A DNA stretch of 64,000 nt from Neisseria brasiliensis (GTDB taxonomy: Bacteria; Pseudomonadota; Gammaproteobacteria; Burkholderiales; Neisseriaceae), in the NCBI RefSeq assembly GCF_009671065.1, contig NZ_CP046027.1, forward strand, positions 1,054,001-1,118,000, given 5' to 3'. Positions 17,390 to 24,553 of the stretch are shown piece after piece (within the stretch, counting starts at the first letter, position 1; every line of letters begins with the position of its first letter). Below the pieces are notes generated by a model. The model was not told the DNA's origin. It did no database searches and saw only the letters and a list, made by a program, of their open reading frames with translations. The translations under genes were made by a program, and so were the position numbers.

Positions 17390-17887
17390 TTAATTGTCGC
17401 CTGCGGCATGGATTAAGTTTTGCGCCACGCGGCGTACCCAACCTTTGCCGAAGCTGTTAAACGTACCCAGCTTGGTATAAAACACCAAACGCTCGGCATT
17501 AAAGCGCAGCAGCAAATCGTTTTCCGGCAGCTGGTTGATGGCGGCCAATGACACCGCGCCAATCACGCCGTCGTCCGGCACACCTGCGGCACGCTGCAGC
17601 ATACGCGCTGCATTGCCGTAGCCATGATTGATACAGGCATCGAAAAATTGGAAGGCAATGGCATCGGGCATTTTGTCGGCGTGATAGCGTTGCCAAAACG
17701 CCTTGCGGTAAATCTCAATGGCCTGAGCGCGGGTCATGGCACGCATGGAACCGGTGTAGCCGTTGGCCTGAGCGGTGCGCTTGGTGACCCCCCAGTTGGT
17801 CTCGCCGCCGGGGTCTTTCGGATGGTTGACGTAGCCGCCCTCATGGGATAGGACGCGTTCGATGAATTGGTTGAATTTGTCGGACAT
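17390..17887 (-). CDS. Endolysin, glycoside hydrolase family 108
   Basis: N-acetylmuramidase-type endolysin, 165 residues. HEGGYVNHPKDPGGETNWGV at residues 15-34 carries the GH108 catalytic glutamate in EGGY (E16), and FFDACINHGYGNAARMLQRA is the family's second conserved block with a C-terminal peptidoglycan-binding region. No signal peptide is seen, so it needs a holin. It heads the left-arm late operon. Its AGGGA ribosome site lies inside the 3' arm of a 14-bp hairpin. Confidence 0.92.
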   Translation of the reverse strand: MSDKFNQFIERVLSHEGGYVNHPKDPGGETNWGVTKRTAQANGYTGSMRAMTRAQAIEIYRKAFWQRYHADKMPDAIAFQFFDACINHGYGNAARMLQRAAGVPDDGVIGAVSLAAINQLPENDLLLRFNAERLVFYTKLGTFNSFGKGWVRRVAQNLIHAAGDN

Positions 17888-17891
17888 GAAA

Positions 17892-17928
17892 AAAATCCCT
17901 GTAACACGAAATTGGTTACAGGGATTTT
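17892..17928 (-). promoter_or_regulatory. Hairpin that buries the endolysin ribosome site
   Basis: On the minus strand, AAAATCCCTGTAAC (17928-17915) pairs with GTTACAGGGATTTT (17905-17892), a 14-bp stem with a 9-nt loop, followed by a T-run and ATG at 17887. The only Shine-Dalgarno candidate, AGGGA, is in the 3' arm, 8 nt before the ATG. It has the form of an intrinsic terminator touching the start codon. Confidence 0.8.
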
Positions 17929-17973
17929 AGGTAGTATTAAAGAAATGGACTTTTAAACTCTGCTAAAAAAGCC

Positions 17974-18344
17974 TCAGCTTTCCACCTCTCCAATTAAAGT
18001 ATTTTCTTTCCCAATTTGGCTTTTTTCCCAAACAATATCATCCAGTTCTTTTTCTAGTTTTTCCTGCATTGTTTGTGATATTCCACCTTTTTTAAGTTCT
18101 TTTCTAATACGCTTTTCTCTTGCTTTCAACTTTGAAAGTACTTGTTGTTCCTGTAATAAAATTTAGCGGTAATCCATGCCATCACGTAGCTTAGGCCAAG
18201 ACTTAACGGTGGAATAACTACATTAACTATTTTCATTGTATCAGCATCAAAAGAGCCAATACTCGCTATTGCACTTAATATTCCAGAGATACCAGCAGAA
18301 AGGATAAAAGGATTTTGCAGGATATTGGTTTTCTTTTCCGACAT
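17974..18344 (-). pseudogene. Frameshifted cargo gene: two-helix membrane protein with charged C-terminus
   Basis: ATG 18344 with GAGAGGAAT upstream opens a 72-residue frame with two membrane helices (FILSAGISGILSAIASIG and VVIPPLSLGLSYVMAWI). It stops early at 18126. The next frame carries on with a natural-looking charged helical tail (SKLKAREKRIRKELKKGG ... DDIVWEKSQIGKENT) to a stop at 17974. One missing base, for example a C near TATTACAGG, would rejoin them into about 123 residues. The family is not recognised. It is AT-rich compared with the neighbouring phage genes. Confidence 0.65.
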
Positions 18345-18347
18345 ATG

Positions 18348-18565
18348 CTATTCCTCTCTTTGCTGCTTTATGAATAGAGGTTCGTTAACATCTGCCTTGA
18401 TGGTAGTTTCACTTATTAATTTGCCATTATGGAAATGCTTGATGACAATATCCTTCTTATTGTCTATAAAGTAAAGCCAAATACAAGACGATATAGAGCC
18501 GGGCTGATTAAAATCAGCCCGATGACTCCCATATTCTGGGAAAGAAACTCTATTACTGCCGACAT
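18348..18565 (-). pseudogene. Frameshifted cargo gene: single-helix membrane protein
   Basis: ATG 18565 follows AGGAAAA and opens MSAVIEFLSQNMGVIGLIL, which stops after 33 codons at 18464. Adding one T in GTATTTGGC keeps the frame open as RLVFWLYFIDNKKDIVIKHF to a stop at 18348, about 72 residues: one N-terminal membrane helix and a short hydrophilic tail. It starts 12 nt after the preceding cargo gene and ends 3 nt before the next. No family is recognised. The 33-residue version could also be a functional micropeptide. Confidence 0.6.
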
Positions 18566-18577
18566 GGGTTTTCCTGT

Positions 18578-19170
18578 TTAACTAGTAGGCAAAACTTGCA
18601 AAATCTTATATTTTTTGCTTTCCTGCCCCAAGTCATTTGTATAAGTGGTAACTTCCAAAACCATTTTAAAAGCATCTTCTTTTTTAAAACTTTGCGTTCT
18701 CTTGGAAATAGCCTGTAAAAATGTCTCATCGCATAATGGTGCGCTTACAATGGTATCTTCATCCAATTGGACTTTCCACCCTTTATCGCTATCAAAGTTG
18801 ACTTGGCTGAATGCTGCTGTGACGGTAATTTTATCAACTTTTGGCGGAAGGGATTTGGTTTTTACCTGTTTGATTGCTTGAATATCCACTTCGCTGAATT
18901 GCAATGCAATTTCTTCATCTTCGTTTTTAATTTTAAAAACAGGATTATCCCGATGATACAAGGGAGATGAAACAATGTTTTTGATATGCGCCCTAACCTG
19001 AGGAGAAGCAACTAAAAGAGCCTCGTCTTTTGGTAGTTCCAAAATCTCCCCGTCCGACAAATGAAGCTCTGCATGCTCTTTGTTATCCGATGCTCTGAAA
19101 GTTGATTGTCATCCGCATCGTAAGAAATGCTGAATTTCCACTCGCTTACAGAAAAAAGCTCTTCATTCAC
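18578..19170 (-). pseudogene. Frameshifted cargo gene: soluble protein of unknown family
   Basis: GTG 19170 with GGAG upstream reads VNEELFSVSEWKFSISYDADD and then loses frame. A second frame from about 19095 to 18578 gives 160-odd residues (SDGEILELPKDEALL ... SKKYKILQVLPTS). One added A in GACAATCAAC would join them into about 197 residues. Alternatively translation starts at a TTG near 19060. No signal peptide or membrane segment is present. It is the first gene of a tight three-gene cargo operon between lipoprotein and endolysin. Function unknown. Confidence 0.6.
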
Positions 19171-19211
19171 TTTTCGATTACTCCATTTTATTTATTTTAG
19201 TTTTGCATATT

Positions 19212-19236
19212 AGGCCGTCTGAATTTCAGACGGCCT
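19212..19236. terminator. Uptake-sequence terminator behind the phage lipoprotein gene
   Basis: AGGCCGTCTGAA (19212-19223) and TTCAGACGGCCT (19225-19236) pair with only one base between, so the real loop uses inner bases. It separates the lipoprotein gene from the cargo operon. Confidence 0.8.
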
Positions 19237-19243
19237 TTATTGG

Positions 19244-19858
19244 TTATTTGTTTTCTTCAGGCTCTGCAAACATCATCACCGGCATGTTGCCGCTGACGAG
19301 AATGCCATATTTCACGCCATTTTCGACAAAGTTTTTATTCATGCTGGCGGTGCTGTCTTTTTCGGCTTGCTTGGCAAATTCGTTGACGGCATCCCCAGCC
19401 ATTTTGATGATTTTGCCGCCGATGGTTTTGTTGCCGTCATCGCCATCGGCCGCACTCAGCATTAAGGCAGCCGCGCTGAAGTTTTTCAGGTTTTCGGCGG
19501 CATCCTCGTTTGCACCTACGGTGGCGGTAATGCTGGTCAATTTGCCGGTGGCCGGGTCGGAGGCGATATTGCCGACTAAGTTGTCATTGATTGGCAGCAT
19601 GACTGTCAATCGGGCGGCATTGGCATTGCCTTCGGGTTTCATGCTGGTAGGGATTTTGGCAAAACCGAAACCGGCTGATTCAAAATCTTCATCCACCCTT
19701 TGGCGGAAGGTATCCCAATCAAGATTTAAGGTAGCCACCGGCGCGGCTGATTGAGCCGACGTAGCCTGTGTTGTTGCTTGCTCGGCAGTTGCTTCAGCTT
19801 GGCCGCCACACGCAGACAAAGCAAAAGCAGCGGCGATTAATAAAGTGAGTGTTTTCAT
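19244..19858 (-). CDS. Prophage-encoded lipoprotein (moron candidate)
   Basis: 204 residues with a lipoprotein signal: FALSAC puts the lipidated cysteine at residue 17, then an Ala/Thr/Gln-rich linker (ATAEQATTQATSAQSAAPV) and a folded domain of about 160 residues. No family is recognised. It lies between the repressor region and the cargo operon, with its own uptake-sequence terminator, the usual setting of genes expressed from a lysogen. A surface role such as superinfection exclusion or host fitness is only a guess. Confidence 0.8.
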   Translation of the reverse strand: MKTLTLLIAAAFALSACGGQAEATAEQATTQATSAQSAAPVATLNLDWDTFRQRVDEDFESAGFGFAKIPTSMKPEGNANAARLTVMLPINDNLVGNIASDPATGKLTSITATVGANEDAAENLKNFSAAALMLSAADGDDGNKTIGGKIIKMAGDAVNEFAKQAEKDSTASMNKNFVENGVKYGILVSGNMPVMMFAEPEENK

Positions 19859-19872
19859 CTTGTCTTCCTTTG

Positions 19873-19941
19873 TTATGTCAGGTCTTTTGAGATTTGAACC
19901 ACTTGGCCGATGACCTGAATATCGGGGTGGTGTTTAAAAGT
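19873..19941 (-). pseudogene. Possible C-terminal remnant of a phage repressor
   Basis: In frame with, and immediately after, the stop of the DUF3486-like gene: 22 codons encoding HHPDIQVIGQVVQISKDL to a TAA at 19875-19873. The pattern IQVIGQVVQ resembles the last strand of S24/LexA-like repressors. The helix-turn-helix gene nearby lacks such a domain, so this may be what is left of it. The match is short and is inference only. Confidence 0.35.
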
Positions 19942-20205
19942 TTAACCTGCTTTAAAAAAAGCGTGGCGGTCGGCTGTTTCCAATTTTCTGAAAATATCCA
20001 GCAAATCCCGCTCTTCCGGAGTGGCAGCCAGTTTTTGAAGCCGTTGGCCGTAGCGGTGGACGGCAGATCGGCTGATTTCATAACCTTGCTGTTCCAGCCA
20101 TTTGCTGTGCTGCTTGTATCTGCTGAAACGGCTTTTCCTAATTTCATGCTCAAGCTGCCTGCGGACATCATCGGGCAGCATTTCTATCGCGCTGCGCTTT
20201 CCCAT
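19942..20205 (-). CDS. Short DUF3486 paralogue beside the repressor
   Basis: 87 residues. It closely follows the N-terminal part of the gp27-like protein at 14976-15521: RSAIEMLPDDVRRQLEHEI against RSTIEKLPEAVRHEFERKL, then WLEQQGYEISRSAVHRYGQ against WLQAQGYEISRSAAHRYGQ. The C-terminal half is missing. Its start overlaps the stop of the helix-turn-helix gene, so the two are translated together. It may be a duplicated DNA-binding module put to regulatory use, or a recombination scar. Confidence 0.7.
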   Translation of the reverse strand: MGKRSAIEMLPDDVRRQLEHEIRKSRFSRYKQHSKWLEQQGYEISRSAVHRYGQRLQKLAATPEERDLLDIFRKLETADRHAFFKAG

Positions 20206-20576
20206 TACCCGTTACTCACTTTATCAGCCGCAGTTTCGGCTTTTTTCTCTGCTCCGCGAGCGGCACTCACGATGACAGCTCGGCCTAAATCGCTGGCTTG
20301 GCGGAACAAATCCAGCAGCTCCTGTTCTTCTTTGCTCAGTTTTTCAGACGGCATGGCGGCCGTTTCGTCGCGCCTGCCGTGCATGACGTATTGAATGTCT
20401 ATGCCAATTTTTTCTATTCCAATCAGATTCTCATTTCTAGGAAAGTACTTTCCACGTTCGTAATCTCCCCACATCCGCATTGAAATACCACATTTTTCAG
20501 CAGCTTGAGCCTGTGTCAATCCCAACTTTTTTCTTTCTTCTTTCAATCGGTTGGCAAAAAGAGAGACTTCTTTCAT
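20205..20576 (-). CDS. Helix-turn-helix (XRE/Cro-CI type) repressor candidate
   Basis: 123 residues. An XRE helix-turn-helix occupies roughly residues 8-60 (RLKEERKKLGLTQAQAAEKCG with MRMWGDYERGK), followed by a helical tail (SKEEQELLDLFRQASDLGRAV). There is no S24 protease domain. It is divergently transcribed from the early operon, with a strong promoter in the 93-nt gap, the position of the Mu c repressor. It probably keeps the lysogenic state. Confidence 0.85.
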   Translation of the reverse strand: MKEVSLFANRLKEERKKLGLTQAQAAEKCGISMRMWGDYERGKYFPRNENLIGIEKIGIDIQYVMHGRRDETAAMPSEKLSKEEQELLDLFRQASDLGRAVIVSAARGAEKKAETAADKVSNG

Positions 20577-20586
20577 AAAATAATCC

Positions 20587-20616
20587 TTGCAAATTGTGAA
20601 AGTAATTTCCTATAAT
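20587..20616 (+). promoter_or_regulatory. Early promoter of the right arm
   Basis: TTGCAA (20587-20592) and a consensus TATAAT (20611-20616) are 18 bp apart, reading toward the early genes. The repressor gene starts 11 nt away in the opposite direction, so operators for the helix-turn-helix protein should overlap this region. Confidence 0.7.
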
Positions 20617-20669
20617 TTCCACATCGAAACACAAAACAACCAATCCAATCACACGAAAGGACGAAAAAA

Positions 20670-21047
20670 ATGGGCAAATCTAATCCGAAACCGGCGGCTG
20701 CAAAGCCGCAATCCATTCCAGAAACACCTCGCTCTGCCGGCCGGCGTACGCTGCGGCGTCTGTCTGCTCAGATTCGGGCAGTGTCCACACAGGCGGCTCA
20801 AGCGGCCGCTCTTGCAAGCGAAGCAGCAGCGCTTGCCGCTGCTCAGGCGGCAGAACTGCAAAAAGCGCGCGCAGCACTTCGCGCAGCGCGGCCGACTCGG
20901 CTTCACTTTGCCATACCTGACGGCGAAGACCGCTTAGGTTCTCTTCTAAAAGGCGACAGCGTTCTGGTAACAGACGAAGAGCTTCGCACTCTTCGCGAGA
21001 CATATGGAACAGGGCTGATATATCTGCCATTTCAGGTCTCCGAATAA
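20670..21047 (+). CDS. First early protein, alanine-rich, unknown
   Basis: 125 residues, first in the early operon, with AAGGA 9 nt before the ATG. The middle is an Ala/Gln/Glu-rich helix (QAAALASEAAALAAAQAAEL); the C-terminal 50 residues look folded (DRLGSLLKGDSVLVTDEEL). No family is recognised. An open frame of 115-127 codons covers almost the same bases on the other strand, also with a ribosome site, so the true coding strand is not certain. Its place directly after the early promoter favours this strand. Confidence 0.55.
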   Translation: MGKSNPKPAAAKPQSIPETPRSAGRRTLRRLSAQIRAVSTQAAQAAALASEAAALAAAQAAELQKARAALRAARPTRLHFAIPDGEDRLGSLLKGDSVLVTDEELRTLRETYGTGLIYLPFQVSE

Positions 21048-21091
21048 GGTAGAAAACGAACACATTATATCACACGAAAGGCATAAGCAAT

Positions 21092-21319
21092 ATGGAAAAA
21101 CCTTTGAATTTCAAGCCTATTCCCTATCCGCAAACGCGCGAGAGCGCGGCCAAGTGGTTTAAGCGCAACGGGGTGTGCAAGGCGCATTGGGCGAAATATT
21201 TCAATCTGGAGCGCACCACGGTGGAGCATCTCTTGCGCGGCAAGCTGAAAGGCAATTTCGGCAAAAGCCACGAAGCGGCGGTGATGCTGGGGCTGAAGGA
21301 GCAAAGCGATGAAAGCTGA
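21092..21319 (+). CDS. Early DNA-binding protein candidate
   Basis: 75 residues. The sequence HWAKYFNLERTTVEHLLRGKLKG fits a small helix-turn-helix of the type found after the repressor in Mu-like phages (a Ner-like position). The leader CACACGAAAGG before its ATG is nearly the same as that before the first early gene. It overlaps the next gene by 11 nt. Confidence 0.6.
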   Translation: MEKPLNFKPIPYPQTRESAAKWFKRNGVCKAHWAKYFNLERTTVEHLLRGKLKGNFGKSHEAAVMLGLKEQSDES

Positions 21320-21542
21320 TAAACCCAACGAAGCCGAAAGCAATTTTTTATATGCTTATCGGGGGTTATCTAAAAACCACCGGCTGATTTTGGAAGGTGT
21401 GGGTGAATGGCTTGAGGTTTTGGAAGCCCTGACCGATGAGGGTAAGGAAGTGGCCGAAACCGACATCATCATCGAGCATGACTTATACCGAGATGAAGTC
21501 CGCTTCAAGCATGTTTGGAAATTGAAAGATGCGGAGGAATAA
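21309..21542 (+). CDS. Small acidic early protein, unknown
   Basis: 77 residues, mostly helical and acidic (EGVGEWLEVLEALTDEGKEV, then ETDIIIEHDLYRDEV). It lies within a tight early operon with 11 nt overlap upstream and a 3-nt gap downstream. No family recognised. Confidence 0.6.
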   Translation: MKADKPNEAESNFLYAYRGLSKNHRLILEGVGEWLEVLEALTDEGKEVAETDIIIEHDLYRDEVRFKHVWKLKDAEE

Positions 21543-21545
21543 ATC

Positions 21546-21833
21546 ATGGCGAGTGAAAAAGGCACGCGGCTGCTGAAAGTATTTAAGGCTTTGGAAGCCC
21601 ACCCGATTATCGGCATCAGCAACAAAGAGATTTCAGACGGCCTCGGTATTTCGCCGGTGCATGTGAGCCGCGATTTGGAGGATTTGATTGCCGAGGGACT
21701 GGTAACCAGGCTGGATAACGGCAATTTTGCCTACAGCATAAAGACTTTGCAAATCGCCGAGCGTTTCAGACGGCAGCAGGAAGATTTGGAGCGGCACTTG
21801 GCGGAAGTGCTGAGACGCACGCAGATGTATTAA
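21546..21833 (+). CDS. IclR-like winged-helix early regulator
   Basis: 95 residues. An IclR-type winged helix fills most of the protein: GTRLLKVFKALEAHPIIGIS, NKEISDGLGISPVHVSRDLE and LVTRLDNGNFAYS. A basic helical tail follows (ERFRRQQEDLERHLAEVLRR). It lacks the IclR ligand domain. Such proteins recur in the early region of BcepMu-type phages. An uptake sequence falls inside the recognition region as SDGL. Confidence 0.75.
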   Translation: MASEKGTRLLKVFKALEAHPIIGISNKEISDGLGISPVHVSRDLEDLIAEGLVTRLDNGNFAYSIKTLQIAERFRRQQEDLERHLAEVLRRTQMY

Positions 21834-21842
21834 CGGATTTTG

Positions 21843-21866
21843 AAAAGTTGCGACGTCGCAACTTTT
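21843..21866. repeat. Perfect 24-bp palindrome, GCGACG/CGTCGC family, copy 1
   Basis: AAAAGTTGCGAC joined directly to its complement GTCGCAACTTTT, placed between the winged-helix gene and the DUF3102 gene, just before the GGAG ribosome site of the latter. Related palindromes lie at 24515-24542 and 30656-30679. Confidence 0.85.
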
Positions 21867-21877
21867 GGAGATGAAAA

Positions 21878-22738
21878 ATGAGTAACGAAATTGAAGCAAT
21901 GAATGTCACAGTCGCGCAAAACTACCAAGCGGCGCACAGCGTGATGGTAATGGAGCAATGGGGCAATGGCGAGATTTACAGCGAAGAACGCTGGATTGAG
22001 CGCGGCCGCTTGGCGGTACGACAAACCATGGAAGGCATGTTTGAGTTGGGGCGTGCGCTGATTGTGTTGAAAGAGCATACCGAGCATGGACGTTTTACTG
22101 AAATTGTCAAAACCCAATTTGGCATTGATAAAAGTACAGCAGCTCGCCTGATCTCCGCTACCCAACGTTTCGCCACGCCACAAATGCAAAAAGCCGCGCC
22201 GAAACTGATGGATTTGGGCAAATCGAAACTGCTGGAACTCTTGGTTGAAGAAGACGTCACGCTGGTGGGCTTGGCCGAAGGCGAAGAAGTCAACGGCCTG
22301 ACGCTGGACGATGTCGACCGCATGACGGTGCGCGAGCTGCGTGTGGCCTTACGCGAAAGCCGCGAAACGGCGGAAGCGAAAGATAAGGTGATTGCCGATA
22401 AAAGCAGGAAGATTGATGAGTATGCCGAGAAGCTGGAGCGCAGCAAAAAGACGGTAAAAGAGCCGAAAGCGGAAGATGTGGGCAGCGAGCTGATGATGCA
22501 GCTGACGAGTTTGGAAGTGGGTATCCGCAGCCAAGTGAGTCGGCTGAAAGATTTGTTCGAGCAGATGAATGCGCACGCAACGGCGCATGGCTTCGACCAC
22601 CGTGCCAAGATGGTCGGCACGATCAATCAGATTATTTTGGACTGCGAAATTTTGCGGGAAAACTTCAATCTTCCGGTGCAGGCTCCGGAAACGGTGGAGC
22701 CGGAATGGCTGCCCTCTGATCAGCAGGAGGCGGAATGA
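21878..22738 (+). CDS. DUF3102-like early protein
   Basis: 286 residues. The N-terminal half has the DUF3102-like pattern MFELGRALIVLKEHTEHGRFTE with STAARLISATQRF (about residues 60-105), reminiscent of ParB-type or helix-turn-helix proteins. The second half is a long charged coiled coil (EAKDKVIADKSRKIDEYAEKL). It directly precedes the transposase and overlaps its start, so the two are coupled. It may assist replicative transposition; this is inferred from position. Confidence 0.7.
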   Translation: MSNEIEAMNVTVAQNYQAAHSVMVMEQWGNGEIYSEERWIERGRLAVRQTMEGMFELGRALIVLKEHTEHGRFTEIVKTQFGIDKSTAARLISATQRFATPQMQKAAPKLMDLGKSKLLELLVEEDVTLVGLAEGEEVNGLTLDDVDRMTVRELRVALRESRETAEAKDKVIADKSRKIDEYAEKLERSKKTVKEPKAEDVGSELMMQLTSLEVGIRSQVSRLKDLFEQMNAHATAHGFDHRAKMVGTINQIILDCEILRENFNLPVQAPETVEPEWLPSDQQEAE

Positions 22739-24513
22739 ATGCGGCACTTTTGGAACGGCTGGCGGCAGTCAGCCAACAGGCTGCGCGGCTCGGATGGGGC
22801 GAACGCAGCGCGTATTTGAAACAACAGGCAGGAGAATTGAATATGAGTCTGGCAACTTTATACCGAAAACTGGAAGCGGTGGCAGTGAAGCCGAGCCGCA
22901 AACGCCGCAGCGATGCGGGCAAATCGGAATTGAGCCTTGATGAAGCCAAGCTGATTTCGGCGGTGTTGATGGAGGCGATGCGGCGCAACGGCAAGCGGCT
23001 GATGGCGGTGCGGCAGGCGGTGGAAATGCTTCGCGCCAACGGCAAAATCGAAGCGGCTCGGATTGATGAGGAAACCGGCGAAGTGATGCCGCTTTCGGAA
23101 TCCACCATCACCCGCGCCCTGCGTGAATACAAGCTGCACCCCGACCAGCTTTTGCAGCCCGACCCTGTCAGCCGCATGAAATCGGAACACCCGAACCATT
23201 GCTGGCAAATCGATCCGAGCTTGTGTGTGTTGTATTACCTGCCGCGACATGGCAAGGACACGGGGCTGCGGGTGATGAAAGAGGAAGAGTTTTACAAAAA
23301 CAAGCCGAAAAACGTGGTGAAGATTGAGCAAGACCGCGTATGGCGATACACCGGCACGGATCACGCCAGCGGCACGATTGCTGTGCAGTATTACTTCGGT
23401 GGCGAGACCAGCGCGAACTTGTGTGATTTCTTTATCTACATGATGCAGGCGAAAGCCGACACGCTGAAAGACCCGTTTCGCGGTGTGCCACGGATGGTGA
23501 TGCTTGACCCCGGCAGCGCGAATACTTCGGCAGCGTTTAAAAATCTGTGTAAGTCGCTGGATGTGCATGTGCAGATTAACAAGCCGGGCAACTCACGCGC
23601 CAAGGGGCAAGTGGAAAAAGCCAACGACATCGTGGAGACGGCCTTTGAAAGCGGCCTGCGCTTTACCGAAATCCACGACATCGACCAGCTCAACCGCTTG
23701 GCCGAGCATTGGATGCGCTACTACAACGGCACACAGAAACACAGCCGCCACGGCATGACCCGCTATCAGGCGTGGAACAAAATCAAGGCCGAGCAACTGA
23801 TTCTGCCGCCCCCTGCCGATTACTGCCGCGAGCTGGCGGTGAGCGCACCGAAAGAAGCGAAAGTGTCGCCCGATTTGGAAATCCGCTTCGGCGGCCGCGT
23901 GTACAGCGTGAAGGACATCAAGGGCGTGTTGGTCGGGCAGAAACTGCTGGTGGCCAAAAACCCTTGGGAAACCGACGGCGCACGCGTGGCAACATTTGAT
24001 GCAGACGGCCATGAAACATGGGTGGCCGTGCCTGAAGTGGTGTTTGACGAGATGGGTTTCCGCGCTGATGCGGCGGTTATCGGGGCGGAATACAACGCCC
24101 ACGGCGACACGGCAGCGCAGCAACACAAAAAGGAACTCGACAAACTGGCGATGGGCGCGGAAACCTTGGACGAAGCCGCAGCCAAGCGCAAAGGCAAGGC
24201 GGTGCCATTCGGCGGCGAAATCGACCCCTACAAGCACCAAGAAGACACGCTGGCCACACGCAATACGCTCTACATTGAGAAGAGCGGCCAACAGATGGAA
24301 TACAACCGCATGGAAGTGGCCGAACAGGTGTTGAGCAAGGTGGAAATGGCCAAGCTGCTGAAGCCGCGTATCGAAGCCGCAGGCGGCGACTGGAAACAGG
24401 CAGTCGCATTCATCAAGGCGAATTATCCGGACGGGGTGCTGGCCAGCCAGCTTGACGAAGTGGAAGGCCGTCTGAAAACGGCAGGCCGTCTGAAATTACA
24501 CAAAACCGGTTAA
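22735..24513 (+). CDS. Mu-type DDE transposase
   Basis: Phage transposase, 592 residues, catalysing strand cleavage and transfer during integration and replication. An N-terminal DNA-binding region (residues about 1-130) precedes an rve core with catalytic D160 (HCWQIDPSLC), D258 (MVMLDPGSAN) and E294 (KGQVEKANDIVE): spacing D-97-D-35-E. A Mu-type C-terminal beta-barrel region follows (RFGGRVYSVKDIKGVLVGQK). It ends in two tandem uptake sequences encoding GRLK twice. The AAA+ partner gene is directly downstream. The D35E spacing and partner type point to the BcepMu group rather than Mu itself. Confidence 0.93.
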   Translation: MNAALLERLAAVSQQAARLGWGERSAYLKQQAGELNMSLATLYRKLEAVAVKPSRKRRSDAGKSELSLDEAKLISAVLMEAMRRNGKRLMAVRQAVEMLRANGKIEAARIDEETGEVMPLSESTITRALREYKLHPDQLLQPDPVSRMKSEHPNHCWQIDPSLCVLYYLPRHGKDTGLRVMKEEEFYKNKPKNVVKIEQDRVWRYTGTDHASGTIAVQYYFGGETSANLCDFFIYMMQAKADTLKDPFRGVPRMVMLDPGSANTSAAFKNLCKSLDVHVQINKPGNSRAKGQVEKANDIVETAFESGLRFTEIHDIDQLNRLAEHWMRYYNGTQKHSRHGMTRYQAWNKIKAEQLILPPPADYCRELAVSAPKEAKVSPDLEIRFGGRVYSVKDIKGVLVGQKLLVAKNPWETDGARVATFDADGHETWVAVPEVVFDEMGFRADAAVIGAEYNAHGDTAAQQHKKELDKLAMGAETLDEAAAKRKGKAVPFGGEIDPYKHQEDTLATRNTLYIEKSGQQMEYNRMEVAEQVLSKVEMAKLLKPRIEAAGGDWKQAVAFIKANYPDGVLASQLDEVEGRLKTAGRLKLHKTG

Positions 24514-24514
24514 A

Positions 24515-24542
24515 CCAAATGCGACGGCGTCGTCGCATTTGG
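24515..24542. repeat. Palindromic hairpin, GCGACG/CGTCGC family, copy 2
   Basis: CCAAATGCGACG (24515-24526) pairs with CGTCGCATTTGG (24531-24542) around a GCGT loop, in the 40-nt gap between transposase and ATPase genes, ending just before the GGAGG ribosome site. No T-run follows, so a simple terminator is unlikely. Confidence 0.85.
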
Positions 24543-24553
24543 CGGAGGAAACG

